A stretch of DNA of 64,000 nt from Acestrorhynchus altus (lineage: Eukaryota; Chordata; Actinopteri; Characiformes; Acestrorhynchidae). The position numbers and the translations under genes were made by a program. Under the pieces are notes generated by a model. The model worked only from the letters and a program-made list of their open reading frames with translations. It was not told the DNA's origin and ran no database searches. The stretch covers positions 18,974,379 to 19,038,378 of the forward strand of contig CM067523.1 in assembly GCA_034509495.1 (NCBI GenBank), written 5' to 3'. Of this stretch, positions 46,766-57,480 are shown one piece after another; the first letter of the stretch is position 1, and every line of letters starts with the position of its first letter.

Positions 46766-46964
46766 TCTTCCCGGTCCTGCCTTGATTCTGTATGACACGG
46801 GAGAAAACACGTCTTCAGAGGCATGGTGGCTGAAATATTGCCCTTGCAGGGTCCGTATTCCAAAGGCTTGCTGTCGCTTCACCTTTTGACTTTTGCACTC
46901 CTGCCAAAGATGAGCAACCCAGTGTAAGCTTGCAATTGGAACCACATCTAAGGGAACTTTTGCA
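46766..46964 (-). repeat. ~200-bp inverted repeat, arm 1
   Basis: On the minus strand it holds TGGGTTGCTCATCTTTGGCA, AAAGTCAAAAGGTGAAGCGA and CATACAGAATCAAGGCAGGA, matching 48040-48236 read forward, about 75% identical by eye. A 100-codon minus frame spans it (46694-46996) but it is not open through the partner. Family unknown. Confidence 0.75.
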
Positions 46965-47274
46965 CATATGATTTGTTTGCTTTTGCTTTTAAACATGGAG
47001 CAGCAGCAGAGGTGGAGTTTGTTCGTATCTGTAGTGATTATCTGACCAATACACCAGCTTCGTCTGTAGAGCCATTCAGCCCAAACCTGCCGCGTACACC
47101 CGATAGAGGGGTCGGATTGAGGTCAGATCATTTTCTCACCGAAATCAAACCGCTCCAGAGTTCATGTGGAACTTGACTGAGAGCACCTCCTCTAAAGGGT
47201 CCACATTTGAGAGTGATTACTCTTTTCACACCTGCCTTAACAAACTGTACCAGTGCACCAGACCCTCCAGTAAG
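46965..47274. other. Unique spacer
   Basis: Nothing recognised between the inverted repeat arm and family X copy D. Confidence 0.3.
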
Positions 47275-47715
47275 GAACTTCCAGTGCATGTTTACTGCTC
47301 TGTCCATGTGTACATGTTAAACCTGCATACAGACACTGACTGATCAGCAGGAGGGGGCGGGGAATTGGAGGAAAATGAGAAGGGAGTTATTTCAGAATTA
47401 AAGTCCTCCAAATGGTTAATGCTGATACATACATATGAAAGGTTTTTTGTTTTTGTTTGTTTTTTTTTAACCCTTCAAAAGTAGCCTTTTCTGCTCAGAA
47501 ACACTGGATGAATTATGGGTCCTTGGGAGGAAATTCTTACAAACATTTAAATTCTCTTAATTTTTCCATCTCAAAGGAAGACAAATTTGAATAATCTTGA
47601 GTAATCTAAAGTGTGACCGTCTCCTATAAATGCTTGTGTATTTTTTATGGTAAGTAAAAGTACGTCAAACTATGAAAACATCCCACAAAATTGGTCTAGA
47701 GTTCTAAAGATTAAC
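47275..47715 (+). repeat. Dispersed repeat family X, copy D
   Basis: CCAGTGCATGTTTACTGCTC, GACTGATCAGCAGGAGGGGGC followed by GGGG, TTTCAGAATTAAAGTCCTCC, AGAAACACTGGATGAATTAT, GGAAGACAAATTTGAATAAT, and AAAGTACGTCAAACTATGAA ending near TCTAAAGATTAA. Co-linear with copy A from its GC-box block to its right end, with two intervening spacers shorter. Confidence 0.65.
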
Positions 47716-48039
47716 ACAATTGCACCAAGACCCTTTAGAAGAGGTGGTCTCAGTCTAGTCCCAAACAAACTCTGGAACAGTTTAGGTGAGAACATGATCC
47801 AACCTTAACCCAAATCAAATATCAGGCTCAGATGTGAGATGAATGGCTCTGTACATGTAGTTCAAGCTGGTATATTGGTCCAATAATCACTGACAAATCT
47901 GACCAATAATCAGAGAGAACATTGTCACATGGCTTGTTGGACATTTTTGTGTGCTTCTTCTCCTATGAAAGCAATCCAAACCACCTGGGAAGTTCACAAG
48001 TCATTAACTGATTTGGACCAAAATAAACAAACTGCAGGT
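47716..48039. other. Unique spacer
   Basis: Nothing recognised. Confidence 0.3.
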
Positions 48040-48236
48040 ATGAAAATGGCCTTAGACATCACTCCACTTCCAAGCCTATATTGGGTTGCTCATTTTGGCA
48101 GAAGGATAGAAGTCAAAAGGTGAAGCAACAGCAAGACTTTGGAATTCTGACACTGGAAAGGCAATATGTCAGCCACCATGTCTCTAAGGACATTACATGT
48201 TTTCTTGGATGTCATACAGAATCAAGGCAGGACTGA
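48040..48236 (+). repeat. ~200-bp inverted repeat, arm 2
   Basis: Partner of 46766-46964 in the opposite orientation; arms are about 1.1 kb apart with family X copy D between them. Confidence 0.75.
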
Positions 48237-48270
48237 CGAATGTGTGACAAACACTCTCCGGGCCTTCAAT

Positions 48271-48995
48271 TCACACCTTCTTGTGACTGTGGATAAATGT
48301 CTGGTTGCATTTTCTGGGCAGCATATATGGGCAGCATGCGGTGCACAGTCCAGCTATGCCTGGAATAAGCAGGTGTATGTGTATTAATGCCCTGGAGAAA
48401 CCCCTAAAAAAAAAACAGGGCATGAATGTGGTACCAGACCTGCTGAAGGACTGAATGGTCATAACATTACACAGGAACTGCTGAAAAGAAAGGTTACGAT
48501 ATTGGGGACAGTGAAAAAAAACAAAAAAAACATGAGTCAGAGTTTCCCCCTGAACGTCTTGCAGTGAAGAAGCAAGGTATGTAACATTATCAATGTTTGC
48601 CTTCACTGAAAAAGCCACTGTCGGCTCCTGTTGCCCCAAGAAAGGGAAAAATGTCCTGCTGATGGACGGTATGCACACAGATGCTGCCCTGAGAACCACA
48701 CAAGGTCTTGGACTATAAGAAGATGGGGGGTGGGAACACACAGTAGGCCTTTTGGAATTTCCTTCCACATTTCTTCCTCATTTATGGTAGTGTTTACGTA
48801 GCGGAATAAACAAGGACTGTGACATTGGCAATCTGAATCCGAGGATTTTGCTGGAGCAGCTGGGTTCTGTACTGGTGAAATGTCATATTGAGAGAAGGTG
48901 CCTTCCAAGAACAGCTGCTGCAACTGTTGTGAAGGACATCCAAATGGAGACACACATTCCAACTCCTCCAAAGAAAAATACATTTCCTGACCCAT
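48271..48995 (-). other. Unassigned overlapping open frames
   Basis: Two minus-strand frames overlap: 48603-48995 (130 codons) and 48271-48768 (165 codons, shifted frame). If the first continued into the second through a frameshift it would be a longer reading frame, which can indicate a decayed retrocopy or repeat-encoded gene. No known domain, signal peptide or membrane segment is recognisable, and there is no splice or promoter evidence. I do not call a gene. Confidence 0.2.
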
Positions 48996-49355
48996 AAATT
49001 GAGTAATTATAATGAATTTTTGGAGGTTTAAAATGCTGGGGTTAATTGACTGCTCGTATAAAGGATGTCAGTACATTTGAAGAAAACATGGTGGCTAGAA
49101 CTGAAGGTCTCTCCTCATTAAACCTGATGTAGGTTATAGAGCTTTAATCACAGTAAAGTGTGCAAGATGATGGTTTCACTCAAATTGCCTTCTTGAAAGT
49201 GTCGTGGTCATTGAATCTCTAAAATTGAAATATTTCTGTTAGATTATTAAGAAAAATAAGTAAATAAATACATTGTTTCTTTTTATGTACAATGTTCTTA
49301 TGTCATTTCTACTGTGTTTGTTAATTCATTGACCAATTCATGCATTCGTTCATTC
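48996..49355. other. Unique spacer
   Basis: Nothing recognised. Confidence 0.3.
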
Positions 49356-49463
49356 GGTTGGTTGGTTGGTTGGTTGGTTGGTTGGTTGGTTGGTTCGTTG
49401 GTTGGTTGGTTGGTTGGTTGGTTGGTTGGTTGGTTGGTTGGTTGGTTCGTTGGTTGGTTGGTC
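49356..49463. repeat. (TTGG)n microsatellite
   Basis: About 27 TTGG units with three TTCG or TCGG variants. PTNQ and WLVG repeat frames across it are artefacts. Confidence 0.97.
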
Positions 49464-50744
49464 GGTTGTTTGATTAGTTTGTTGTCATTTTTCACAAGCG
49501 TGCTTTCTGGGGCAGTTGTTTACTGGCTGCTGATATCATAATATTTCAGTTGTCTTTATACAATAGCATATATTATATCTATATACCTATATACTGTATT
49601 TCATAATATTTCAGTAATAACAACAAAATAGTGCATCTCAAAAAATACAATTTCATGAAAATCTCCAGGTTTATCTTCTTAATTTCATTCAAAACATTTA
49701 CTTGTTGGATTGTTATATTATATTGTTCTATAAGACAATTGATGTTTCTCAATTAAGTTTTGAACAAAAATTTTTAAAAAACTTTTTATTTTTTATATTG
49801 TTTATATTTTATTTTTTTATTTTTACATGCACCAATACAACCAAAAATGAATTTATAAACATTAATAATAATAAATAATACAATGTTACATATTTACATT
49901 GCAGGAAGTTAAATCTCTGCTCGTGTAAATTCTGGGCTTAAACACAACAGTTTGCATTGAAATTTCACTGACATCCTAAGAGCTGCTGTTAATTCGAACC
50001 CCAGGCAGGCTTTTGCTTCAAGTGTAGATGAGTTGATTTAGGTGAGAACATTGTTCTTGGGTAAATGAGAACAGTGTCTCTGGTCTGTATCAGTCCTGAA
50101 AAACAGTCTAATGAGGTTTAATGAAACGTGAAATGATGCTGAATGATAGACGCATGTTCATAATGAAGGCCCGGTCGGAGTAAAGCCGTCATGATTACAT
50201 TTCACACAATCCATCACAAGTGGACCTTGTAAGGAAACAAATGGAGTTTCCTTTGCATGAAGGTTTCAGAAGAAGCTGTGGGATTAAACATTTCCGACTG
50301 ACTGCTTAAAACCGGTCCTCATAATATTAATATGTAGAATTAGTATCTTAATGATTCCGTTGCCGAGTTCTTGAGTTACAGACCGAGTGTAATGTTTCTA
50401 AACCATTTAGAACAAAATGAATTAGCAGTTTCTTTTCCACAGACGGGTTGAATCCTAACAGAATAAAAGTAGTGGGTTTAGATGCTGTTAGAGCTGCAGC
50501 TCCAATATGGTGATTGTGTTTGCATGTTCAGATTTGACCACATTAAACATCACATTTAAACTCATCCAAGACACTGTGATTGGATTATCAGGCTGTGGAT
50601 CACAGGATCAGATCTTGATCAAATTCCACACAAATGTAAATGAAGTATTTCTATACAGTCTACTGTTGAGCTGGGGACCCATCGTTTTCCTCCAAGCACA
50701 TTAGCTTCCCAGCACTGATGCAGTGGCAGCATTCCAAAAAGACG
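49464..50744. other. Mostly unique stretch
   Basis: T-rich region near 49760-49830; otherwise complex, no gene recognised. Possible conserved block at 50150-50480. Confidence 0.35.
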
Positions 50745-50833
50745 CAGTGGCTGTCTTTATATGTATCAGAGGAGGCATGTGCTTGTCTTCACTTTCATAG
50801 TGATGGGCAAATCGGATGTGATCGAGAAATTTT
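50745..50833 (+). mobile_element. SINE family 2, 3' fragment
   Basis: TATGTATCAGAGGAGGCATG and TGCTTGTCTTCACTTTCATA match the body of the SINE at 28289-28610. The tRNA-like head is absent. Confidence 0.65.
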
Positions 50834-51200
50834 ACAACACATCCAGTTACAGTCTTATTCCAAAATGGATTAAATTCATTTTTCCCTTTGAACACAAGAC
50901 AAAGTGAGACAATTTTGTTTGAAATCTTTGCAAATTTATTAAAAAAGCCCACAAAAGTATAACATGCATAACTATTTACAGCCTTTGCAATTACAGCCAT
51001 AAGTGTTTTTGAGTTTGATGCTACAAGCTTGCCACCTGTTTTCGGGAGGTGTTTCCCATTCTTCTTTGCAGAACTTCTGACGCTCCATCAGACGGAAAGG
51101 GGAGCATCAGTGCACAGACATTTTTTTTTTTCCAGAGATGTTCAATCAGGTTCGAGTCTGGGCTCCAGGACGTTCACACAGTTGTCCAAAATCAATATCA
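50834..51200 (-). pseudogene. Tc1-like element relic (3' half)
   Basis: On the plus strand ATCTTTGCAAATTTATTAAA, then TTTGCAATTACAGCCATAAG, then GATGCTACAAGCTTGCCACC, then CCATTCTTCTTTGCAGAACT and CAGAGATGTTCAATCAGGTT form the 3' end of a well-known teleost Tc1 type read in reverse. On the minus strand the last part encodes DNSVNVLE-like residues just before the third catalytic motif. Multiple indels; inactive. Confidence 0.8.
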
Positions 51201-51294
51201 AATTTTTAAGCTGCTGGCCACTGAAAAACATTTATATCCACTTTTTGCTGTGTTTTTTTCTTCCATCGTTTGTAAAACATAATACATAGAATTT

Positions 51295-51440
51295 TATTGC
51301 AAGGAAAAGTTAGGACCGCCTGTGTCCTAAAAGCTGCTATGTCTCCTTTGGCTGAAATAATGTCAGTTCAAGCATTTACCGTCTCTGACATCAACTGGAA
51401 GAAAGATTTCCCCTGCTTTGCTTTGCAGCAAAGCAGCCCT
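51295..51440 (-). mobile_element. Fragment of Tc1 3' terminal region
   Basis: CCTTTGGCTGAAATAATGTC and GTCTCTGACATCAACTGG are the complement of the 3' coding end seen at 55190-55235 and in the foldback at 52345-52715. The fragment stops at an (AC)n array. Confidence 0.65.
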
Positions 51441-51447
51441 AAAAAAA

Positions 51448-51448
<1 letters not shown>

Positions 51449-51490
<42 letters not shown>
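51449..51490. repeat. (AC)n microsatellite
   Basis: About 21 AC units. Confidence 0.97.
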
Positions 51491-51492
<2 letters not shown>

Positions 51493-52344
51493 ATAACATA
51501 TAGACACATATGTTACACAGTAGTTAAACAATGAATAAACAATAAATCAGAAGGGAAACAGTTTGTGCTGTGAGAATAAATTGTTTTGATTTCATGAACC
51601 CATTCAAACTGGGTTTGAACACAAAAACCTCGAATGAAGCTGAACACGTCTTATTGATCTAAGTAATTAATATATGAAGAAAAGCAACAGCGTTGATTTC
51701 CCCATACTGAATTATAACAGAAGGCTCTCAAACATATAAAATAAGACGTGGCTGTAAAACCGCTGTATAGAAATGAAAGTGTAAGCTACAAACCCCCCAA
51801 AGAGGAACTGAATTCCCGCTCTGCTTGAGTTTACTCCGAAACAGGAATTGCGTGACTTATTTTTCTTTGCAACAAAGAGAGGATTGATTCGTAAGTCTCC
51901 CTCATCCTGAGCTCTGTGATGAATTATATGAGTTTGCTATTGAATTTTTAAATGCCACCTGATCTGCCTCCAGGGGACAGCTGCATGCTGATTGGGTGTT
52001 GTATGTTTCCCATAGAGATGTGGGACAATTAAATCTGGAATTGATTTATCATACAGGCATATTACAGCTCAGTTAGGAGTCCTTTATTAAACAGAGTCGC
52101 GAACAGTGGTTAGGAAAGCAGCGATGACAGGATTCATATTATTTGTACAGTTGTTCTGCAACCACTTCTAATTGAAAATAGGGGCTTTCCATGATTTACA
52201 TATGCAAATCAAGGGTCTTTCTACCTATTTTCCTTGTTGAGTGTAAAAAGAATATACATATATATATATATTGTTTTTGCATATGTATATCATGCATGTT
52301 TCCCGAGAAAAGATGCAATTCTCCAGTGTGTGTTTTCATAGTAC
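51491..52344. other. Unique stretch, nothing recognised
   Basis: Complex sequence; small (TA) run at about 52254-52270. Confidence 0.35.
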
Positions 52345-52715
52345 AGTGATTTACAAGTGTTAGGACACTCCATGAACCCCTCTGACTTTAACGTATTTGA
52401 GATATGTATGGATATTTGTTAAATGTAATTAAAATGTAAAATGTAATTAACCCAAATGCCCTAAAAGCTGTTTTTTCCTTCTTTGGCTGAAATAATGTCA
52501 ATTAGATATTTCCTATAACCATCAGTCTCTGACATTGATTGAAAGCAGGGCCTGGAGTTCTCTCCATCATAGAGACCACAATGAGAATTCCACCTGGAGG
52601 AGTGGGAAAATCCTTATACCAGTCGATGCCAGGTAGATGGTCTAATCATGGTCATCTAATTTGTATTATTTCAGCCAAAGCAGGGAATATGAGCATAGGG
52701 GGGTCCAAACTTAAC
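52345..52715. mobile_element. Head-to-head foldback of a Tc1 3' end
   Basis: The left half contains TTCTTTGGCTGAAATAATGT and CCATCAGTCTCTGACATTGA (inverted). The right half contains GTATTATTTCAGCCAAAGCA and CCAGTCGATGCCAGGTAGAT (direct). The two halves are thus inverted copies of the same Tc1 3' region joined by about 60 bp. GTGTTAGGACACTCC at the left and GGGGGGTCCAAACTTAAC at the right resemble terminal repeats. Non-coding, MITE-like. Confidence 0.7.
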
Positions 52716-53900
52716 GAGAATTCTATTTAAATTTGATAAAATATTAAAGCATCTTAACTGGTCAAGAGAATATCAATGTGATGCTCGAACATGTGACACT
52801 AATCTTTGTGCAAACAAACTAACCCTAGTAAAAATAATGTATAATAATTGTATTTTTATGCATGTGTTTATTCTGGAAACCTTAATAAGGAGTGAGCAGT
52901 GCCAGCCTTCGACACTAACATTACAGTAGAAATGAATAAACACTACTCTGTGGGCCTTTGTGTGTGAAAATCTGTGGGATTTTCCCAGACACACAATCAG
53001 ACTAGTCATGGATCAAATTGCCGTCCCGATTATGAACGACATCATAACTTTGTTTAGTCTGTGCTTAAACGTAATCTGGCTCTGGGAACTGTTCCTATAA
53101 ACACAAAAAATAATATACTGATTTAACAAGTCAGTCACTGAAAACAACATGTCCTTCTTCCTTCATTCCGACTTTGTTTCATTTTGTTTGTGTGATTTTG
53201 AGACTTGGTCTAAGGCCTCTGCTCGCGCCTGTATCTCCTCGTTTCCTTCTGGGTCTGCTTTGCTCTAGTGCTTTAAAATGCAGGCGAGATTTTCATCTCA
53301 CCGTGTTAAGAGTTAAATCTTTTTCGCTCCACGCTGCTACATATATCTTCTTGCCTCATGTGGATAGATGTTCTTGCTCTAAATTGGGTGGAGTATTAAA
53401 GCCTAGATCTACCTTTGCAAATGTATAAATTATTGATAGTCATGGGAGGAGACTCATCCACTTTCTTCTGACCTTCACGGCGCTAAAATTGGGTTTTAAG
53501 GGCCCCTATTTTTCTCTTTTTTTTGACAAAAGAAGGTCATCAGAACCAGCGTTTAGTATAATTAGTACAATCCAGTGTCCTTGTGAAGGTCATTTTCTTT
53601 CAGCAATATTGATGAAATGACTTAGAGAGACGTCTGAGAAGTCTGAGAAGTTTCTGTTCAGATCTGCTCCATCAGACACAGAGGCCCTTAATGGTCTCGT
53701 TGAAAAGTGACATTCCATCCACTGATTTCCATTCAGAGCTCAAATTTCCCATTTCCTCTTTTAACAAATGTGAACTAGTGGATCACAAATTGTTCAGACG
53801 TTAATAGAAAAAGGTAGAATATCATATATTATATCCATTATTTAAATTCATTAAATGTTAAGTTAAATATTTTGTGCCTTTTTTGTTCTACTTTTGAATA
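52716..53900. other. Unique stretch, nothing recognised
   Basis: No gene seen. An 84-codon plus frame at 53174-53428 has no domain. Confidence 0.4.
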
Positions 53901-53985
53901 AAGGAGGCAAAATATGAAAGTTTCAATAAATTACTATTCAAACACTATAAACACCGTGTCTAGTTCAGCACATACGACCACGATC

Positions 53986-55290
53986 ATGGGGAAGGCTACT
54001 GACCTGACAGATGTCCAGAACATGGTCATCGGCCGCTTCCACAAAGAGGGCCAGTCACAGAAGGTCAACGCTGCATTAACCCTTTCGGCCCTCAGCCGTA
54101 ACTGTGAGGGCAGAATCCCACATTGTGTTCTCAGCTTTATAAGTCAGGAATTTCTTGACACACTGGCACAAAACATGTCACAGCATTTAGAAACCACAGA
54201 ACTTACACTTTCTAACAGTAGTTGTGTTAGAAACAGTAGTTTTGTTGTGGTGCATGAAGCATCTGAGAGTAATTCATTGTGGAAAATCATACTTTTATAA
54301 AATTTTTAGAAGCTCCTGTTATTAAAAACCAATATAATAAAGCAGTTTTTATTACCAGAGATGTTGGTCATGTTGTTCCTGAACAAATAATTTCAAATAA
54401 TGACAAGCAGTTTTAGAGCTTGGTATGGATCCAACAGGCAAAATGATCCCAAAAATTGAGACTGCCTGAATTTTTCATATATTTTGTCACAGTAATAAGC
54501 TATTTTATAAAATGTCATTTACATTTTTTTGATTCTCAACTTATAGACACCAATCTGCAACTTTTTGTTCAGAAATCAATTTTTTAAGTCTCCACATTCA
54601 AAAATAAGTAAAATTTGGCAATTTTTGATAACAACTTGGTCACTTAATCAAGATATTATACTTCGGATACTGTGTACACATCAAGTAATTACATATTTAA
54701 GTAGCCAAAGGCCTTCCATAAAGATATCGTCATATGCCATGTGACTATCTCATGTAATTACTGTCTTATTACAAAAGAAAGAGGCAACGACAAAAACGCA
54801 CAAAACACACAACTTGTGTAGCTAGAGCTCTCAGGGTTAAAGCATATTCATGGAAAGTTGACTGAAAGGGGAAAAGGTGGTGGGAAAGGTGTTCAAGCAA
54901 CAGGGAGGACCACCACCTTATGAGGATTGTCAAGGAAAGTTGATTCAAGAACTTAGGAGAGCTTCACAGGGAGTGGACTGAGGCTGGGGTCTGTGCATTA
55001 AAAGCCCCCCAGACCGGGAAAGGGTCTCCAAGTGAAGCATTCCTCATATCAAGCCCCTTCTGAAGCAGGGAGTAATCAAGCTTCCAGAGTGTGGAGGAGA
55101 ATAAAATCTAAGGTGTCTGAAAGAGTAGCTGAAAGAATTCTGCATGGAGGAGTGGGAACATCTTGCTTTCAGTTGATGTCAGAGAAGGTAGGTTCTAGGA
55201 AACATCTGACTGACATTATTTCAGCCAAAGGAGGAAATACTAGCTTGTAGGGCACAGGGTGTCCTAACTTTTCCCTCACATTACATGTTG
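53986..55290 (+). pseudogene. Tc1-like transposase gene, split by an insertion and internally deleted
   Basis: The frame opens with ATG at 53986 and reads MGKATDLTDVQNMVIGRFHK, the typical N-terminus of one fish Tc1 subfamily. It is cut at the TTAA at 54076-54079 by a 757-bp insertion. It resumes at 54841 in the same frame with KHIHGKLTERGKGGGKG, the expected next motif (KHIHGKLTGR-K-GRKR). From 54920 RIVKES-like and ESFTGSGLRLG remnants follow in shifted frames, then IPHIKPLLKQGV at about 55044-55080. The sequence then jumps to VAERILHGGVGTSCFQLMSE and IISAKGGNTSL near the C-terminus, so the catalytic core is deleted. The end GTGTCCTAACTTTTCCCTC near 55259 resembles its terminal repeat. Confidence 0.85.
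54080..54836. mobile_element. 757-bp TTAA-flanked insertion (piggyBac-type non-autonomous element, likely)
   Basis: Lies exactly between TTAA at 54076-54079 and TTAA at 54837-54840, inside a transposase frame that is continuous when the insert and one TTAA are ignored. The ends are CCCTTT... and ...CTCAGGG, giving CCCT/AGGG termini as in piggyBac elements. Only the outer four bases clearly match as an inverted repeat, plus a CCCTCA...TGAGGG hairpin just inside the left end. It has no long frame, so it would need a transposase from elsewhere. Confidence 0.7.
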
Positions 55291-55648
55291 TAAATGATTA
55301 TTTTAGTGACAGGCTCCTCCACCTGTGGTGCAGAAAGGAGAGATACCACTGCTGTTCGGCTGTACAATCGAAACCTCCCCAAGCACAGACTCAGACACTC
55401 TCTGTCATAAACACACTATGGACCCAATCCTCACCATCATACCTCACCTCCCATCATACCGCACTCTATCACAAACACACCATATGGACCCATTTCCTAT
55501 CCTAGCTCTCCTATCCTCGCTCTAATTACTGTGCAGTATTTGCTGCTGACAGAATGGTACATACGAGTTTCTGTGTAATATCTAGTCAGTTCCTGTTCAG
55601 AAATGTGCAATATCCATACAATCACACGCGTACGCTGTACATTTAATT
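55291..55648. other. Unique stretch, nothing recognised
   Basis: Two similar phrases (CACACTATGGACCCAATCCT and CACACCATATGGACCCATTT) about 70 bp apart suggest a small local duplication. Confidence 0.35.
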
Positions 55649-55792
55649 ACCGTATTTTCCAGAATATAAGCCGCTACTTTTATCCACGTTTTGAACCGTG
55701 CGGCTTATAATGAGGTGCAGCTTTTTCTTCTTATATATGTTATTTTTTGCAGGGTTTTATTCCGGTGCAGCTTATAGTCCAGAAAATACGGT
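55649..55792. mobile_element. 144-bp ACCGTATTTTC MITE
   Basis: Near-palindromic element. The left end ACCGTATTTTCCAGAATATA is answered by TATAGTCCAGAAAATACGGT at the right, flanked by AATT/TAATT on both sides. Inside are CCGTGCGGCTTATAATGAGG and GGTGCAGCTTATAG. This terminal sequence is common in fish genomes. No coding capacity. Confidence 0.88.
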
Positions 55793-55810
55793 AATTAATT
55801 TGTATGGTTT

Positions 55811-55930
55811 CTGATTTTTATTTATTTATTTATTTATTTATTTATTTTTTAATTTTATGCAAACAAATATTTATTTGTTTGTTTATTTATTCATTTATTC
55901 CTGAGGCATATCATATCATCCCCCCCCCCG
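55811..55930. repeat. (TTTA)n and poly-C
   Basis: About nine TTTA units at 55817-55852, TTTG/TTTA units to about 55900, and a C10 run near 55920-55929. Confidence 0.9.
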
Positions 55931-56979
55931 GGAAAATACAAGGCTATCTTTTTATTTTATCATCTTTTAAATTTCAGTTTTATATGTTTAGTTTTATCAC
56001 CTCCGTCCCTCAGACGAGTTCAAATGAAGATGTTTAAATGTGTTAGACAGGGGTGTCCTAACTTTATCACAGGACTATGTTAATAGAACATAAACGACAT
56101 TGGCCGTTTGATCAAGTGCACCCGAACGTGTGTGTCATTATGTACCTTCTTCATGGTGAAAATGAGGGAAAGCCTTTTTTTGATCTACTAGGCTTAATTT
56201 AGATTAAAGGAAGGATTTGAAATTAATTTTGAAATTAATGTTACTGTTCTAACTCACCGGGGATCCAACAGCAGTGAAATTAAAGCCTACTTATTATTTG
56301 TCAGCAAAGCAACGAGGATTAAATACGCCTTTGCTATCTCAGTGCAAATCAAACATTACACAGTACAGAGATGTTCTGTTTTGTCATTTTTAATATTTGT
56401 CTTTCGTCTTCCTCCCTTCCACATTGACTGAGTGTCCTCACATTGCGGGGCCTGTCGGGGATGTCTGTAAAATCAGTTCAATCCAAAATCAATAAATCCA
56501 GAGCTGAATGGCGAGGCCGGCTGGCAGATTGCTCCTTCTTACAACCGTAAAGGGAAGCCGACTCGTCTAGTCTAATTCCACGTCGGAGCTTGTGACGGCG
56601 TATCTGAGTATATAACTGTTGACTGCGTATTTGATGAATTGATTTGAGGAATGGAAGAACTAGACATGGTTGCCAGTTCTTCTCCAGGCTGAGATCTGAA
56701 ACCCGAAATGATTTCTGACATTTCACAAACAACCAGAAGCCCCCAGAATCTTTTCATCAAGTAAAGTAAACCGTCCAAAACACTCCACGACAACCCGGCA
56801 GCCCTTGTCACTTCCCGTTCGTACCTTGCTGTGGGCGTTTGATGCATTTGATGGATCTGCTGTTTAAATTCTGTCCCACGCTTGCCGTAAAATATTAGAC
56901 CCCCCTCTGCTGTTCCTTCTCAAAATTACAAATCCATTGTAATACCAGGGACCAGTTCCTCTGTTTTATTATGTCTACA
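55931..56979. other. Mostly unique stretch
   Basis: No gene recognised; overlapping minus-strand frames at 56478-56847 carry no motif. GGGGTGTCCTAACTTTATCA near 56050 looks like a stray Tc1-type terminus. Confidence 0.35.
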
Positions 56980-57480
56980 CTTTTTGGCCATTTTATCAGA
57001 AACCCCAACCATGATGTATCTACCAGTGTCACTGCAAGGTTAAATATGCAGCTTTGTGGTCAGAAACTGTCAGGAGAACTGTAGTTGTATCATTACGGCC
57101 TGTTGACCAACTGGTACAGTCACAGTGGGCAAGTGGACCAGATACAGCAGTGTTGCTGGAGTGTTTAACACTGTGTCTAGCCTCTGTCCACTTTAACACT
57201 CCTACCTAGTTGCTCCACCTTGTAGATGTGAAGTCAGAGACAGTTTGTGTTGGTCATCCTCTAGTCCTTCATCAACGCCCACAGGACACTGTTGGCTAGA
57301 TTGCTCTGATTGGTGGATTGTTCTCAGTCCAGCAGTGACACTCCAGGGTTTAAACATTCCAGCAGCACTGCTGCATCTGATCCACTTATACCAGCCAAAC
57401 ACACACTAACACACCACCATGTCAGTGTCACTGCAATGCTGAGAATGACCCAGAATTTGGTTCATAACCTGCTACAATCA
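56980..57480 (+). mobile_element. Tc1-derived foldback element, related copy
   Basis: The left end TTTTTGGCCATTTTATCAGA resembles a terminal repeat. The body shares CTCCTACCTAGTTGCTCCAC, CTTGTAGATGTGAAGTCAGA, GTGTTGGTCATCCTCTAGTC and AGTGCTGAGAATGACCCA-type phrases with 36830-37090. The right terminus is lost after about 57450. Confidence 0.7.

Noticed and set aside
49298..49541. PTNQ and WLVG repeat proteins
   Set aside because: Translation of the (TTGG)n array; a 4-bp unit always gives a 4-residue repeat.
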